This document shows positions 27,334 through 36,880 of a DNA stretch of 64,000 nt, piece after piece. Origin of the DNA: an uncultured Lachnospiraceae bacterium (GTDB taxonomy: Bacteria > Bacillota > Clostridia > Lachnospirales > Lachnospiraceae); assembly GCA_902779575.1 (NCBI GenBank), contig CACZBW010000012.1:62001-126000 (forward strand). Direction: 5' to 3'. Each line of letters opens with the position of its first letter. The stretch's first letter is position 1. A model generated the notes under the pieces. That model saw only the letters and a list, made by a program, of their open reading frames with translations, was not told where the DNA came from and ran no database searches. The position numbers were made by a program, and so were the translations under genes.

Positions 27334-27600
27334 TTATTTACGAATTCCAAGCTTGGCAATCAGTTCACGATAGCCTTCGATGTCATTCTTCTTCAGATAA
27401 GCAAGAAGTCCTCTTCTCTTACCGACCATCTTCAGAAGTCCTCTTCTGGAATGATGATCCTTCGGGTTTGCCTTCAGATGCTCGGTGAGCTCCTGGATGC
27501 GTTCGGTCAGGACAGCAACCTGAACCTCCGGTGAACCTGTGTCGCCCGGTTTTCTTGCGTACTGATTGATGATCTCAGTCTTTTTTTCCTTGGTAATCAT
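27334..27600 (-). CDS. rpsO: 30S ribosomal protein S15
   Basis: The 88-residue product is typical S15, which binds the central 16S rRNA domain early in 30S assembly. Diagnostic stretches are [17 protein letters not shown] and [17 protein letters not shown]. The start has CAGGAGG upstream. It has its own promoter just after ribF and a folded leader that may be a self-control site. Confidence 0.98.
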   Translation of the reverse strand: MITKEKKTEIINQYARKPGDTGSPEVQVAVLTERIQELTEHLKANPKDHHSRRGLLKMVGKRRGLLAYLKKNDIEGYRELIAKLGIRK

Positions 27601-27630
27601 GTTCTTTCCTCCTGTGTTTTAAAATCGCCT

Positions 27631-27671
27631 GATACCCGGAGACGGTCGGAGATGCCTGATCTCTGAGTATC
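27631..27671 (-). promoter_or_regulatory. Folded rpsO leader (candidate S15 autoregulatory site)
   Basis: GATACTC (27671-27665) pairs with GGGTATC (27637-27631) with one mismatch. Inside it GAGAT and ATCTC enclose a CAGGC loop. It ends about 25 bases before the rpsO start. Several phyla use unrelated leader folds for S15 self-control, so this is a candidate by position only. Confidence 0.4.
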
Positions 27672-27691
27672 GGCTGAAACCATACCCATGC

Positions 27692-27720
27692 ACTATACCA
27701 TTAAAGAGAACAAGCGTCAA
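27692..27720 (-). promoter_or_regulatory. Promoter of rpsO
   Basis: TTGACG (27715-27720), 17 bases, TATAGT (27692-27697) on the minus strand, seven bases after the ribF stop. Confidence 0.75.
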
Positions 27721-27727
27721 GAAGGAA

Positions 27728-28648
27728 TCAGGAAATAGACAAGTATTCCTTCGCGGTCCTGATATCCTTCTCTACCTGTTCCGCCAGATCCTGAAGGGAA
27801 GCAAATTTAGTCTCGGGCCTGATAAAATGCTCGAAGCCGGTCCGGACCATGCTGCCGTACAGGTCTTCATGAAAATCAAACAGGTTTGTCTCCGCGCTGA
27901 TCATGCTGCTCCCGACGGTCGGCTTGTATCCGAGATTTGTAACCCCGGCGATGACTCTTCCGTCCTCCAGAACTGTGCGGGAGGCGTAAACTCCCCTCGG
28001 AGGCAGGAGCTTGTTCTCTTCCGGGATCAGGTTGATCGTCGGCATGCCGAGTCCTGTTCCGATATGGTTCCCGTGCATGACGCGGCCGGCAACCGGATAG
28101 GATCTTCCCAGCAGCTGCTCCGCCAGTTCCATATCCCCTTTCAGAAGAGCCTCCCTGACCCTGGTTGAACTGATCTCGAGTCCGGCGTAGCGCTCCTTCG
28201 GCACGATCTCTGTCCGGTATCCGTACTTTCCGGCCAGAGAAGCAAGAAGCTGCGCGTCCCCAATCCGTTTGTGACCGAAGCGGAAATCGGTCCCCACAGC
28301 GATATATTCCGCGTGCAGGATCCCGATCAGGATCCTTTCGATAAATTCAAGCGGAGTAAGATTCATAAACTCCTTTGAGAAGGGACATTCTGTCAGGACA
28401 TCCATTCCTGCCTGCTTCAGAAAAGCGGCCCTCTCCCGGTGCGACAGGATCCCCTCCTGCCTTACGTCGATCGCGAAGACGACGGCGGACAGTCCGCTGC
28501 CGGAAGCTTCCTTAACCCTCTTTAAAAGCGCCTGATGTCCGAGATGAACCCCGTCAAATTTACCCAGGGTCACAGCGGAAGCCCGAAAGGGCAGTTCCCC
28601 TCTCCCGGCCGCTTCCTCATATTCATTCAGTGTGTGATAAATTTTCAT
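27728..28648 (-). CDS. ribF: Bifunctional riboflavin kinase / FAD synthetase
   Basis: The 306-residue product makes FMN then FAD from riboflavin. The N-terminal adenylyltransferase domain has LGKFDGVHLGHQALL, the FAD synthetase HxGH-type motif, and later GTDFRFGHKRIGD and EISSTRVREAL. The C-terminal kinase domain has GMPTINLIPEENKLLPPRGVY-like motifs in residues about 190-220. The start at ATG 28646-28648 is preferred over an upstream TTG; neither has a strong ribosome-binding site. It follows truB by 88 bases in the infB gene block. Confidence 0.95.
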   Translation of the reverse strand: MKIYHTLNEYEEAAGRGELPFRASAVTLGKFDGVHLGHQALLKRVKEASGSGLSAVVFAIDVRQEGILSHRERAAFLKQAGMDVLTECPFSKEFMNLTPLEFIERILIGILHAEYIAVGTDFRFGHKRIGDAQLLASLAGKYGYRTEIVPKERYAGLEISSTRVREALLKGDMELAEQLLGRSYPVAGRVMHGNHIGTGLGMPTINLIPEENKLLPPRGVYASRTVLEDGRVIAGVTNLGYKPTVGSSMISAETNLFDFHEDLYGSMVRTGFEHFIRPETKFASLQDLAEQVEKDIRTAKEYLSIS

Positions 28649-28736
28649 GTTCAATTCGCCAATCAGATGATGGAAAGGTCAGGCCGCCGCTGCCGGGTGC
28701 AGACAGCTGTTATGCAGCTTGCCCGGCTGCGGGATC

Positions 28737-29690
28737 TTACAAAAACATCAGATCCGGCCGGTAACTTCCCCCGGACGGGTCATAACGGTAGATCGCCAGA
28801 AAATTCCCGGAAGAATCGCAGACCCGCAGTCTCTCAGGTAAATATTCCTCCGGGATTCGAACGACGGAAAGATTTTCCGCCTGCCGCGTCCTGTTCTCTC
28901 CGGGGCTCTGCAGACCAAGCTCAGAAGGAATCAGGGCGTTCCCGTTCCGCAGTTTTTTATCCGCGCCGCTGCCGGTCCGGACCCTCAGCAGGTCCAGGAA
29001 CATTTCCTCAACCGGTATGATCTTCTCCCCGATCCTGCCTTCCTCAGTCAGGCGTTCAATCTCAGAGAGGGAAATGCTGTCCTCAAGATACAGTCCCCCG
29101 GAGCGGATCCGTTCCAGCTTTTCCATACAGCCGCCGCAGCCAAGCTTTTCGCCGATATCAGAGCAGAGTGTCCGGACGTAGGTCCCTTTGGAGCAGCTGA
29201 CGTTCAGAATCATCCGCGGCAGGTCCGTCTTCTCAATCTGAATGGAAAAGATTTCAACGGGAACGCTTTTCCGCTCAACCGTGATCCCCTGCCTCGCCAG
29301 CTCGTAAAGTTTTCTGCCGTCCACTTTCTTTGCCGAATACATGGGAGGCGTCTGCTCATAGGCTCCCAGGAAAGAAAAGACTGCTTTCTCCGCTTCCTCC
29401 TCCGTCAGCCCGTCCGTACCACATTCTGACAGTACAGTTCCTGAAATATCCTGGGTGTCTGTACTTTTCCCGAGAAGCAGCGTGCAGCGGTAAGCCTTGG
29501 TCTGGTCCGTCAGGCGCCCGGACAGCCTGGTCGCATTCCCCAGCAGGACCGGGAGGACGCCTGTCGCGTCCGGATCCAGCGTGCCGGCGTGTCCGATCTT
29601 TCTCTGCCGCAGGATGCCCCGGAGCTTTGCCACCACGTCATTGCTGGTAAATCCGGCATCTTTGCGGACATTCAGGATTCCGGAGAACAT
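28737..29690 (-). CDS. truB: tRNA pseudouridine-55 synthase
   Basis: The 317-residue product isomerises U55 in the T loop of tRNAs. The catalytic Asp is D39 in HAGTLDPDATGVLP. Family stretches YEQTPPMYSAKKVDGRKLYE and SCSKGTYVRTLCSDIG are present. The start has GGGGAGGAG upstream and overlaps the end of nrnA by 19 bases, a sign of coupled translation. Confidence 0.96.
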   Translation of the reverse strand: MFSGILNVRKDAGFTSNDVVAKLRGILRQRKIGHAGTLDPDATGVLPVLLGNATRLSGRLTDQTKAYRCTLLLGKSTDTQDISGTVLSECGTDGLTEEEAEKAVFSFLGAYEQTPPMYSAKKVDGRKLYELARQGITVERKSVPVEIFSIQIEKTDLPRMILNVSCSKGTYVRTLCSDIGEKLGCGGCMEKLERIRSGGLYLEDSISLSEIERLTEEGRIGEKIIPVEEMFLDLLRVRTGSGADKKLRNGNALIPSELGLQSPGENRTRQAENLSVVRIPEEYLPERLRVCDSSGNFLAIYRYDPSGGSYRPDLMFL

Positions 29691-30733
29691 ATCGGCTCCT
29701 CCCCTGAATGCAGATCCGGCTTTCGCCCGGAAGGAGCGGAACCGGCAGAAACAGGATCCTCCCCCGCGCGGGCGTTCAGCTCCCTGAGCTGTTCATCCAT
29801 CTTTCTTATTATATTGTTCATCACGTCATGCTCTGTCCCCTGCATGGTGCAGCCGGCTGCCAGCCTGTGCCCGCCGCCGCCGAAATAACCGGCGATCGCG
29901 GCTACGTCCAGCCGCCCGTTGGACCGCATGCTCACCTTATATTCCTGGTTTCCGGACTCATACAAAAAAAGCGCCGCCTCGACGCCTTCCGTGACGCGCA
30001 GCTGCTGGATGATCCCGCTCAGATCTTTCGGTGTGACCTGATAGAAATCCATCTGCTTTCTGCGGACCGTGCTGACGATCACCCTGCGGTCCAGGACCAG
30101 GATGCTTTCCAGCAGAGCCCTTCCCAGAATCTGGTTTTCATGGTAGCTTACGCGGAAGAAGGTATCATCCGTGATCTTTGTGAAATCGATCCCGGTATCC
30201 ATCAGCCAGCCGGCGACCATCATGGTCCTGCTGGAAGTGCAGCTGAAACGGAAAATGCCGGTATCATGGACGATCCCCATATAGAGCGCTTCCGCAATCT
30301 CCTTCGTCAGCCGCTCCTTCCCGATCATCAGGGCGATCAGCTCACTGGTGGAACTCGCCGCCGGCTGGATTTCATTGATCATGCCGAAAGCGGGGTTGCT
30401 GATATGGTGATCAACGACTACGGTAACTTTTGCGTTATCAAAATATGTGAGCGCATTTCCGAGCCGCTCCCTGTCGGAGCAGTCCAGGGAAAAGAAGACG
30501 TCCGTCTCTTCCCGCTCCGGATAATCGCTGATTACCTCGTCAGAGCAGGAAATAAAGCGGAAAGAATCCGGATAGGACGCCTCCAGAAAAAACTCTGTCC
30601 GGATCCCGGGATAAAAACGCTTCAGAAACAGGTAAAGTCCCATGCAGCTTCCGTACGCGTCTCCGTCAGGCCGGATATGCCCGGCAATCCCGACGGTCCT
30701 GACTCCCTCCAGAATCCTGTCAAGATTTATCAT
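29672..30733 (-). CDS. nrnA: DHH-family nanoRNase / pAp phosphatase
   Basis: The 353-residue product matches NrnA, which removes very short RNAs and can dephosphorylate pAp. Metal-binding motifs are GHIRPDGDAYGS (H19, D23, D25), LDCSD, VVDHHISN and, in the DHHA1 domain, YFGGGGHRLAAG. The start at 30733 (ATG) has GAGG upstream; a GTG four codons earlier has none. The last 35 residues are Pro/Ser/Glu-rich and appear disordered. It sits between rbfA and truB as in many Firmicutes. Confidence 0.93.
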   Translation of the reverse strand: MINLDRILEGVRTVGIAGHIRPDGDAYGSCMGLYLFLKRFYPGIRTEFFLEASYPDSFRFISCSDEVISDYPEREETDVFFSLDCSDRERLGNALTYFDNAKVTVVVDHHISNPAFGMINEIQPAASSTSELIALMIGKERLTKEIAEALYMGIVHDTGIFRFSCTSSRTMMVAGWLMDTGIDFTKITDDTFFRVSYHENQILGRALLESILVLDRRVIVSTVRRKQMDFYQVTPKDLSGIIQQLRVTEGVEAALFLYESGNQEYKVSMRSNGRLDVAAIAGYFGGGGHRLAAGCTMQGTEHDVMNNIIRKMDEQLRELNARAGEDPVSAGSAPSGRKPDLHSGEEPICSPES

Positions 30734-30794
30734 AATTTTCCTCACAAGTTGCTTTTATAAGGACAGGAACAGCTTTTTCAGCCTGCTGAAGCTG

Positions 30795-31253
30795 TCAGGC
30801 CTCATCATCCGGCTCCGGAACGCTGTCTGCCGTATCATCTTCGTCCGGCCCCTGAGCGCTCTCTGCAATCCCGTCTTCGTCCGGAACATGGCGCGCGTTA
30901 TCGGAGGCGATCACCTCGTCGATCTTCTTTGCCATGTTGACGCCGTATGCGATGGACACATCCCCGACAAAGGTCAGCTGGGGCGTATTCCTGAGATTCA
31001 CCGTCCTTGCCAGTTCATGACGGATAAAACCTTCCGCTGCCCTGAGGCCGCGGATTGTCGTCTGAAGCGCCTCCTCATTGCCCAGAACCGATACATGGAC
31101 ACGGCAGGTCTTCAGATCCGGCGCAACTTCCGCCCTCGTAATGCTGGTCATGGGATGAATGCGCGGATCCTTGATCTCGCGCATGACGATCTCCTGCAGT
31201 TCCTTCCGGACTTCTTCATTGATTCTGATATTTTTAATACTGTTTTTTCTCAA
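30795..31253 (-). CDS. rbfA: Ribosome-binding factor A
   Basis: RbfA matures the 5' end of 16S rRNA and aids cold adaptation. The family fold (KH-like) runs from NSIKNIRINEEVRKELQEI to VSIAYGVNMAKKIDEVI. The start chosen is TTG at 31251-31253 with AAAGGA upstream, giving 152 residues; a longer frame adds 15 unconserved residues. The last 40 residues are an acidic tail (DEDDTADSVPEPDDEA). Confidence 0.92.
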   Translation of the reverse strand: MRKNSIKNIRINEEVRKELQEIVMREIKDPRIHPMTSITRAEVAPDLKTCRVHVSVLGNEEALQTTIRGLRAAEGFIRHELARTVNLRNTPQLTFVGDVSIAYGVNMAKKIDEVIASDNARHVPDEDGIAESAQGPDEDDTADSVPEPDDEA

Positions 31254-31300
31254 TCTGTTTATTCCTTTCAGATGTCCCCGCAGAACGAAACGCCGCAAGA

Positions 31301-31360
31301 TGCCCCCGCTCTCGCAGGGGCACCCCGGTCTTTCTGTTGTTCCGGACCGCTCCGCGGTCC
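31301..31360. repeat. Two GC-rich hairpins between infB and rbfA
   Basis: TGCCCC/GGGGCA (31301-31322) and GGACCGC/GCGGTCC (31344-31360) lie in the 168-base infB-rbfA spacer. There is no T run, so they are not clear terminators; they may stabilise or process the mRNA. Confidence 0.5.
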
Positions 31361-31421
31361 GCCTCTCTGTTCTTCCTTAATGTGAATCACGCGGAAGAAG
31401 ACAGACAGATTTAAATCATGA

Positions 31422-34400
31422 TCAGCGCGGCACCTCAACCATCACATAGACTTCAACCTGGTCGCCCTCACGGATATCATTGAATCCGTCGAAGACAAGA
31501 CCGCATTCATAGCCGGCGCGCACTTCCTTCACGTCGTCCTTGAATCTCTTCAGGGACGCGATCTGGCCGTCGAAGATCTGCTGGGAATCTCTTGTGATGC
31601 GGGCTTTGCTGCCTCTCTGTACAATACCGTCCAGTACGTAGGATCCGGCGATGGATCCGATGCCGGAAGCCTTGAAGATCTGGCGGACCTCCACATGGCC
31701 GGTTACCTTCTCTTCATAGATCGGATCCAACATGCCCTTCATGGCATTTTCCACATCGTTGATCGCGTCATAGATCACTCTGTACAGGCGGATATCCACG
31801 CCTTCGTGCTCGGCGGTGGACTTGGCCTGGACATCAGGCCTTACGTTGAATCCGATGATAATCGCGTTCGAAGCGCCGGCAAGGGATACGTCAGACTCAT
31901 TGATCGCGCCGACCGCGCTGTGAATCACCTTGACGACTACCTCATCGTTGGACAGCTTGAGCAGGCTCTGCTTCACAGCTTCCACGGAGCCCTGCACGTC
32001 CGCCTTTACAATCAGGTTCAGCTCCTTCAGAGTGCCTTCCTTAATCTGGCTGAAGAGGTCATCCAGAGACATCCTGCTTCTGGTCTCTTCAAGCATCTTT
32101 TCTCTGCCGACCATATAGAAGGTCTCGGCAAAGGTCTTGGCTTCCTTCTCCGTCTCCGGGGAAGTGAAGATCTCTCCGGCTCCCGGAACATCCGAGAATC
32201 CGATCACCTCTACCGGCATGGACGGTCCTGCTTCCTTCACCCTGCGTCCCTTGTCGTCTGTCATGGCACGGACCTTGCCGTAGCAGGGTCCCGCACAGAT
32301 CGGATCGCCGACATGAAGGGTACCCTTCTGAACAAGGACGGAGGCAACCGGGCCGCGTCCCTTATCCAGCTTTGCCTCGATCACAAGGCCGCGCGCGCGT
32401 CTGTCCGGATTGGACTTCAGTTCCATGACGTCCGCAGTAAGGAGAATCATCTCAAGCAGATCGTCGATTCCTTCGTGAGTCTTGGCGGATACCGGAACCA
32501 TAACGGTACTTCCGCCCCAGTCCTCGGCAACAAGTTCATACTCCGTCAGTTCCTGTTTGACGCGGTCGACATTGGCACTGGGTTTGTCGATCTTGTTGAT
32601 GGCCACGATAATCTCGATCCCGGCCGCCTTCGCATGATTGATCGCCTCGATGGTCTGCGGCATGACGCCGTCATCCGCCGCGACAACAAGCACTGCGATA
32701 TCCGTGGAGTTTGCGCCGCGCATACGCATGGCGGTAAATGCCTCGTGTCCGGGCGTATCCAGGAAGGTGATGGTGCGGTCATTGTAGTTAATCACAGAAG
32801 CACCGATGTGCTGGGTGATTCCGCCTGCCTCGCGGTCAATCACATGGGTATCGCGGATCGCATCCAGCAGGGATGTCTTACCGTGATCGACGTGACCCAT
32901 CACGCATACGACCGGCGGTCTGGAGACAAGCTTCTCCTCCGCTTCATCGTCTTCTTTCAGCAGATCGGCAATCAGATCCTTCTTCTCTTCCTGTTCGCAG
33001 AGAATCTCATATTCCAGAGCAATGGCTTCCGCTTCCTCATAGGAGAGCTCCTGGTTTACCGTAACCATCTTTCCTTCCAGGAAAAGCTTCTTGATGATCT
33101 GGGAAGCCTGGATCTTCATCTTCTCAGCCAGTTCCTTGACTGTAATCGATTCCGGAAGAACGATGGTGCGGATCTTCTCTTCTTCCTTCACTGCGACCGG
33201 TTCCGGTTTATGGAAAGCGCCTGCCCTGTTCGGATCCTTCTTCCTGCGGGGCGCCGGTGTCCTTCCATCCTGCTCGAAGCGGTCGAATTTCTCTTTCTCT
33301 TTATCATTGCGGCGCGTATTCCTGTTCCGGTTCTTATCGCCGCTCTTACCGGGCATGGCGTCAGCGAAGCCGGCCTTGGAAGCTCCCTGCTTGCCCTGGG
33401 CAAAGCGTCCTTCCGGACGGCTCTGGCCGGAGGAAGCCCTGCGGTCCGTACTGCCTGCGCCCTGATAGCGGTCTCCCGATCCCTGCCTGCGGTCGGAGCC
33501 GGAACCCTGGGAGCGGTCTCTGCGGTCGGAGCCTGCGCCCTGATAGCGGTCCCCCGATCCCTGCCTGCGGTCGGAGCCGGAACCCTGGTAACGGTCTCCC
33601 GATCCCTGTCTGCGGTCGGAACCGGAACCCTGAGTACGGTCCCCTGATCCCTGTCTGCGGTCGGAGCCGGAACCCTGGTAACGGTCTCCCGATCCCTGTC
33701 TGCGGTCGGAAGCGGAACCCTGGTAACGGTCTCCCGATCCCTGTCTGCGGTCAGAGCCGGAACCCTGAGAACGGTCTCTGCGATCGGAGCCTGCACCGCT
33801 TCTGGAGCGGTCTCCGCCCTGTCTGCGGTCATCCTTTCCGGAATTCTGGCTGCGGTCCTGGCTGCCCTGCCTGCGGTCGGAGCCTGTGTTCTGGGCGCTG
33901 CCGCGCTCCTCCCCTTCCGCCGTCTTGGAACGGCTTCCGGACGAAGATTTCTTTTCCGGAGCGGGAGTTTCTTTTCCTTCTGCCTGTGCAGCCGAAGCGG
34001 AATCTTTGTCCTTCAGGCCGGACTTTCCATCCTGTGTTCTGCTCTCAGCCTCCTGGCTCTCTTCTTTCTCAGCAGCTTTTTCTACGGAGTCCGCCTTCTT
34101 TCCGGAAACGGGCTCTTCCTGACCGGCCGTCTTCTCTTCCGGAGTATCCTTCCGGGCAGCGGCAGCAGAAGAAGCCTCAGCGGCTGTATCTTTCACAGCT
34201 GCGTCCTTTGTCTCTTCCTTCTTCACTTCCACAGTCTTCTCTGCGGCGGGCGCTGTTGTCTCCGGAGCAGCCTGAACCGCTGCCTTCTCTTCTGCCGGGA
34301 CCGCGGAAACAGTTTCCGCAGCAGGAGCCGCAGCCTGGCTGCTTTCCGCAGCCTTTGCCTCAAGGACTTTTCCTGCCTGCGCCTGATTCAGGACTGCCTG

Positions 34401-34922
34401 GGCGGATACGGTCTTTGCCTCCTCTGCCGGGGCGGTCTGAGCGGGAGCCGGGGCAGCGGTCCCGGTCTTCACGGCTTCTGTATCTGTTCCCTCAGCCGGT
34501 CTTGGAACCGGTCTGCGGAGCGGTCTTCCATTCGCGTCCACAGGACGGCGTCTGAGCGGTCTTCCATTGGCATCAACCGGATGCGGGCGTTCCGGCCTGG
34601 GCGGTCTTTTTGCGATCACCCCGCTCCTGGCATTCTGAGGACGGAAGACAGCGACCAGTCTCTTCTTCTTCGGAGCCTGCCCGTTTTCACCGTTCTCTCC
34701 CGGACCCTGGGATACGCTCTGGGACTCCTGCGCAGCGGCGGAAGGCTTCTTTGCCTGGGCTTCTGTCTGCCCGCTCAGCTTTCTGCGAACCTTTTCGCAG
34801 TCTGCCTCCTCTACCCCGCTTGCCGCAGTCGCCTTAATGCCCATCCCGGCCAGTACGCCGATTACATCTGCAGTATCTTTGCCAAGTTCCTTAGCAAGTT
34901 CATGTACTCTCATCTTTCCCAT
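31422..34922 (-). CDS. infB: Translation initiation factor IF-2 with expanded repetitive linker
   Basis: IF-2 brings initiator tRNA to the 30S subunit and promotes subunit joining. The 1166-residue product has a first IF2N domain (residues 4-50), an Ala/Pro/Glu-rich linker, a Gly/Ser/Asp/Arg/Gln repeat block (about 365-500), a second IF2N domain (about 600-650), the GTPase domain (GHVDHGKT near 671-678, DTPGHE, NKID), and the C-terminal domains that bind initiator tRNA. Common IF-2s have 700-950 residues; the excess is the linker. The start has GGAGG upstream. It lies three bases from ylxQ in the rimP-nusA-infB operon. Confidence 0.97.
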   Translation of the reverse strand: MGKMRVHELAKELGKDTADVIGVLAGMGIKATAASGVEEADCEKVRRKLSGQTEAQAKKPSAAAQESQSVSQGPGENGENGQAPKKKRLVAVFRPQNARSGVIAKRPPRPERPHPVDANGRPLRRRPVDANGRPLRRPVPRPAEGTDTEAVKTGTAAPAPAQTAPAEEAKTVSAQAVLNQAQAGKVLEAKAAESSQAAAPAAETVSAVPAEEKAAVQAAPETTAPAAEKTVEVKKEETKDAAVKDTAAEASSAAAARKDTPEEKTAGQEEPVSGKKADSVEKAAEKEESQEAESRTQDGKSGLKDKDSASAAQAEGKETPAPEKKSSSGSRSKTAEGEERGSAQNTGSDRRQGSQDRSQNSGKDDRRQGGDRSRSGAGSDRRDRSQGSGSDRRQGSGDRYQGSASDRRQGSGDRYQGSGSDRRQGSGDRTQGSGSDRRQGSGDRYQGSGSDRRQGSGDRYQGAGSDRRDRSQGSGSDRRQGSGDRYQGAGSTDRRASSGQSRPEGRFAQGKQGASKAGFADAMPGKSGDKNRNRNTRRNDKEKEKFDRFEQDGRTPAPRRKKDPNRAGAFHKPEPVAVKEEEKIRTIVLPESITVKELAEKMKIQASQIIKKLFLEGKMVTVNQELSYEEAEAIALEYEILCEQEEKKDLIADLLKEDDEAEEKLVSRPPVVCVMGHVDHGKTSLLDAIRDTHVIDREAGGITQHIGASVINYNDRTITFLDTPGHEAFTAMRMRGANSTDIAVLVVAADDGVMPQTIEAINHAKAAGIEIIVAINKIDKPSANVDRVKQELTEYELVAEDWGGSTVMVPVSAKTHEGIDDLLEMILLTADVMELKSNPDRRARGLVIEAKLDKGRGPVASVLVQKGTLHVGDPICAGPCYGKVRAMTDDKGRRVKEAGPSMPVEVIGFSDVPGAGEIFTSPETEKEAKTFAETFYMVGREKMLEETRSRMSLDDLFSQIKEGTLKELNLIVKADVQGSVEAVKQSLLKLSNDEVVVKVIHSAVGAINESDVSLAGASNAIIIGFNVRPDVQAKSTAEHEGVDIRLYRVIYDAINDVENAMKGMLDPIYEEKVTGHVEVRQIFKASGIGSIAGSYVLDGIVQRGSKARITRDSQQIFDGQIASLKRFKDDVKEVRAGYECGLVFDGFNDIREGDQVEVYVMVEVPR
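33440..33830 (-). repeat. 45-base tandem repeats inside infB
   Basis: The coding sequence repeats a 15-residue unit, [15 protein letters not shown] with small changes, about seven times. Variant units with DRSQGSG and AGSDRRD lie at both ends. Each unit is 45 bases, so changes in copy number keep the frame. Confidence 0.85.
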
Positions 34923-34925
34923 TCA

Positions 34926-35258
34926 CTACCTCCGCTCCTGATTTATATCTTCCATTCCGAGAGCCTTCCGGATGGCTCCGGCAAACCCCGGATCCAAGAC
35001 CGCCAGAGAAGAGCGGTTCCGGCAGCCTATACTGCGTCCGAGATTCTCCTTATCCGAAATACAGATAATCGGAACTTTATACCATTCACACATGTTACGA
35101 AATTTCTTTTTTGTATTATCCGAAGCATCTCCGGAGACAAATACCAGCGCCGCCTTACCGGACTTTACCGCCTTTTCGGTGGAAAACTCTCCGGAAGCCA
35201 CCCTGCCTGCCTTCTTCGCGAGAGAGAGCAGGTTCAGAATTCTTCGTTCCTGTTCCAT
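34926..35258 (-). CDS. ylxQ: L7Ae-family RNA-binding protein (YlxQ)
   Basis: The 110-residue product has the L7Ae/L30e fold: NLLSLAKKAGRVASGEFSTE at the start, KAALVFVSGDASDNTKKKF in the centre, and the closing NRSSLAVLDPGFA. The family binds kink-turn RNAs; the role of YlxQ in Firmicutes is not settled. It lies between ylxR and infB, with AAGGAGAGG overlapping the end of ylxR. Confidence 0.92.
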   Translation of the reverse strand: MEQERRILNLLSLAKKAGRVASGEFSTEKAVKSGKAALVFVSGDASDNTKKKFRNMCEWYKVPIICISDKENLGRSIGCRNRSSLAVLDPGFAGAIRKALGMEDINQERR

Positions 35259-35271
35259 TCCGCCTCTCCTT

Positions 35272-35543
35272 TCAGCTTTCCGTTTCCTTCAGCTCTTCTG
35301 AAAGGGCCTGATAGATACCGCTGTCAATTCTGCACTTCAGGGAACGTTCCAGTCCCCGGTTTTTCACTGCCATCGCAAGGCATGTTTTCTGCACAGATAA
35401 GCTCCGCGGCCGTTCTTCCGGCCTGTCGGATCCAGCGTAATCCGGTTCTCATCTTCCTTCAGAATGCGGATCAGATCGCGTTTCTCCTTCATCTCCCCGC
35501 AGCCGACACAGCGTCTGAGAGGCACTTTTCTGTTCTGTACCAT
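35272..35543 (-). pseudogene. ylxR: ylxR (DUF448) with a one-base frameshift
   Basis: Frame one from ATG 35541-35543 reads VPLRRCVGCGEMKEKRDLIR, then DPTGRKNGRGAYLCR, all typical YlxR, and stops at 35364-35366 after 59 residues. The rest of the family sequence, CLAMAVKNRGLERSLKCRID to the stop at 35272-35274, is in the -1 frame. The break is at an AAAA run (35385-35388); a fifth A would restore a 90-residue protein of normal length. Three explanations remain: a recent mutation, a base-calling error in a homopolymer, or -1 slippage on AAAA. All other genes of the operon are intact. Confidence 0.85.
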
Positions 35544-35600
35544 CTCCGTGCTTCCTATCCGTCTCCTCTTTCCTGAGTGTTTCTGTTTTTCTCTCAGCCT

Positions 35601-36806
35601 TTACTCCAGAACGGGATCTGTCTCCGGATCTTCTCCCGGATCAGCCTCATAATATTCGTCCTCCGGATAATCTTCATAATATTCATCCGGATAGGGCTCG
35701 CCGTTCTCGTCATACTCGTCTTCGTAGTCATAGTACTCATCCTGGAACTCCTGGAGTTCTCCGGATTCAATGGCCTGGGTCTCAGACTTGATATCGATCT
35801 TATAGCCGGTCAGTCTGGCGGTCAGCCTGGCGTTCTGTCCTTCCTTGCCGATCGCGAGAGACAGCTGGTAATCGGGAACGACCACTCTGGCGGTGCGCTC
35901 ATCCGGATCGACGATAACCGTAATCACCTTCGCGGGACTCAGGGCGTTCTCTATGAAGTAAGCCGGATTCTCATCCCAGCTGACGATATCGATCTTCTCT
36001 CCGTCCAGCTCGTCCACAACAGCGGCAACACGGTTTCCGTTCTGTCCGACGCAGGCGCCGACCGCGTCCACATTCGGGATATTGGACCAGACAGCCATCT
36101 TTGACCTGGACCCCGCCTCTCTGGCGATCGCCTTGATCTCAACCGTGCCGTCGGCCACTTCCGCGACTTCCTGCTCAAAGAGGCAGCGCACCAGATTGGG
36201 ATGCTTTCTGGAAACCACGATCCTCGGTCCCTTCGGCGCGTTGTCAACGCGCAGCACGTAGACCTTGACTCTCTGGTTCGGATAGAAGGTCTCGCCCTTG
36301 ATCATCTCGCTCTCGCTGAGGATCGCGTCAACCTTGCCCAGATTGATGGCGACGTTCCGGTTGACATAGCGCTGAACCACGCCGGTGACAACCTTATTCT
36401 CTTTATCATAATAGTCCGCGAACAGGCTCTTTCTCTCGGCCTCGCGGATCTGCTGCAGAATAACGTTCTTCGCGTTCTGGACCGCGATGCGGCCGAACGC
36501 CCTGGAGTTGATATCGACATTCACGACATCGCCGACTTCATACTTGCTGCTGATCATTCTGGCGTCGGCAAGGCTGATCTGCTTCAGTTTATCCTCTACG
36601 TTCTCAACAACTTCCTTGGCGAGGAAGATGCCGAAAGTTCTCTTTTCCTGATTCAGATCGACTACGATATTGTCCAGCTCAGGCCGGTTGTAATTGTTCC
36701 TGCAGGCCTGCTCCAGTGACTTTGCGATCGCTTCAAGAAGCACTTCGCTCTTGATATTCTTCTCTTTTTCAAGAATCACGAGCGCGTCAAATAATTCATC
36801 ATTCAT
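35601..36806 (-). CDS. nusA: Transcription termination/antitermination factor NusA
   Basis: The 401-residue product has the NusA N-terminal polymerase-binding domain, an S1 domain (VVTGVVQRYVNRNVAINLGKV, about residues 135-200), and two KH domains (VGACVGQNGNRV and LAIGKEGQNARLTARL). Residues about 355-401 are an acidic, Tyr-rich tail (DEYYDYEDEYDENGE). NusA controls pausing and termination and can control its own operon. It follows rimP by 74 bases. Confidence 0.97.
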   Translation of the reverse strand: MNDELFDALVILEKEKNIKSEVLLEAIAKSLEQACRNNYNRPELDNIVVDLNQEKRTFGIFLAKEVVENVEDKLKQISLADARMISSKYEVGDVVNVDINSRAFGRIAVQNAKNVILQQIREAERKSLFADYYDKENKVVTGVVQRYVNRNVAINLGKVDAILSESEMIKGETFYPNQRVKVYVLRVDNAPKGPRIVVSRKHPNLVRCLFEQEVAEVADGTVEIKAIAREAGSRSKMAVWSNIPNVDAVGACVGQNGNRVAAVVDELDGEKIDIVSWDENPAYFIENALSPAKVITVIVDPDERTARVVVPDYQLSLAIGKEGQNARLTARLTGYKIDIKSETQAIESGELQEFQDEYYDYEDEYDENGEPYPDEYYEDYPEDEYYEADPGEDPETDPVLE

Positions 36807-36880
36807 AATTTTTCCATTTTCCCCCTGTAAACCAGTCTGTTTTACTGCTATCTATGATAATCTGCCTTATCCAGGCTTTG

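Noticed and set aside
31695-33647. 650-residue plus-strand reading frame
   Set aside because: It is antisense to infB, kept open by base bias and the repeats.
33440-33830. CRISPR or mobile repeat
   Set aside because: The repeats are in frame inside infB and code for a low-complexity linker.
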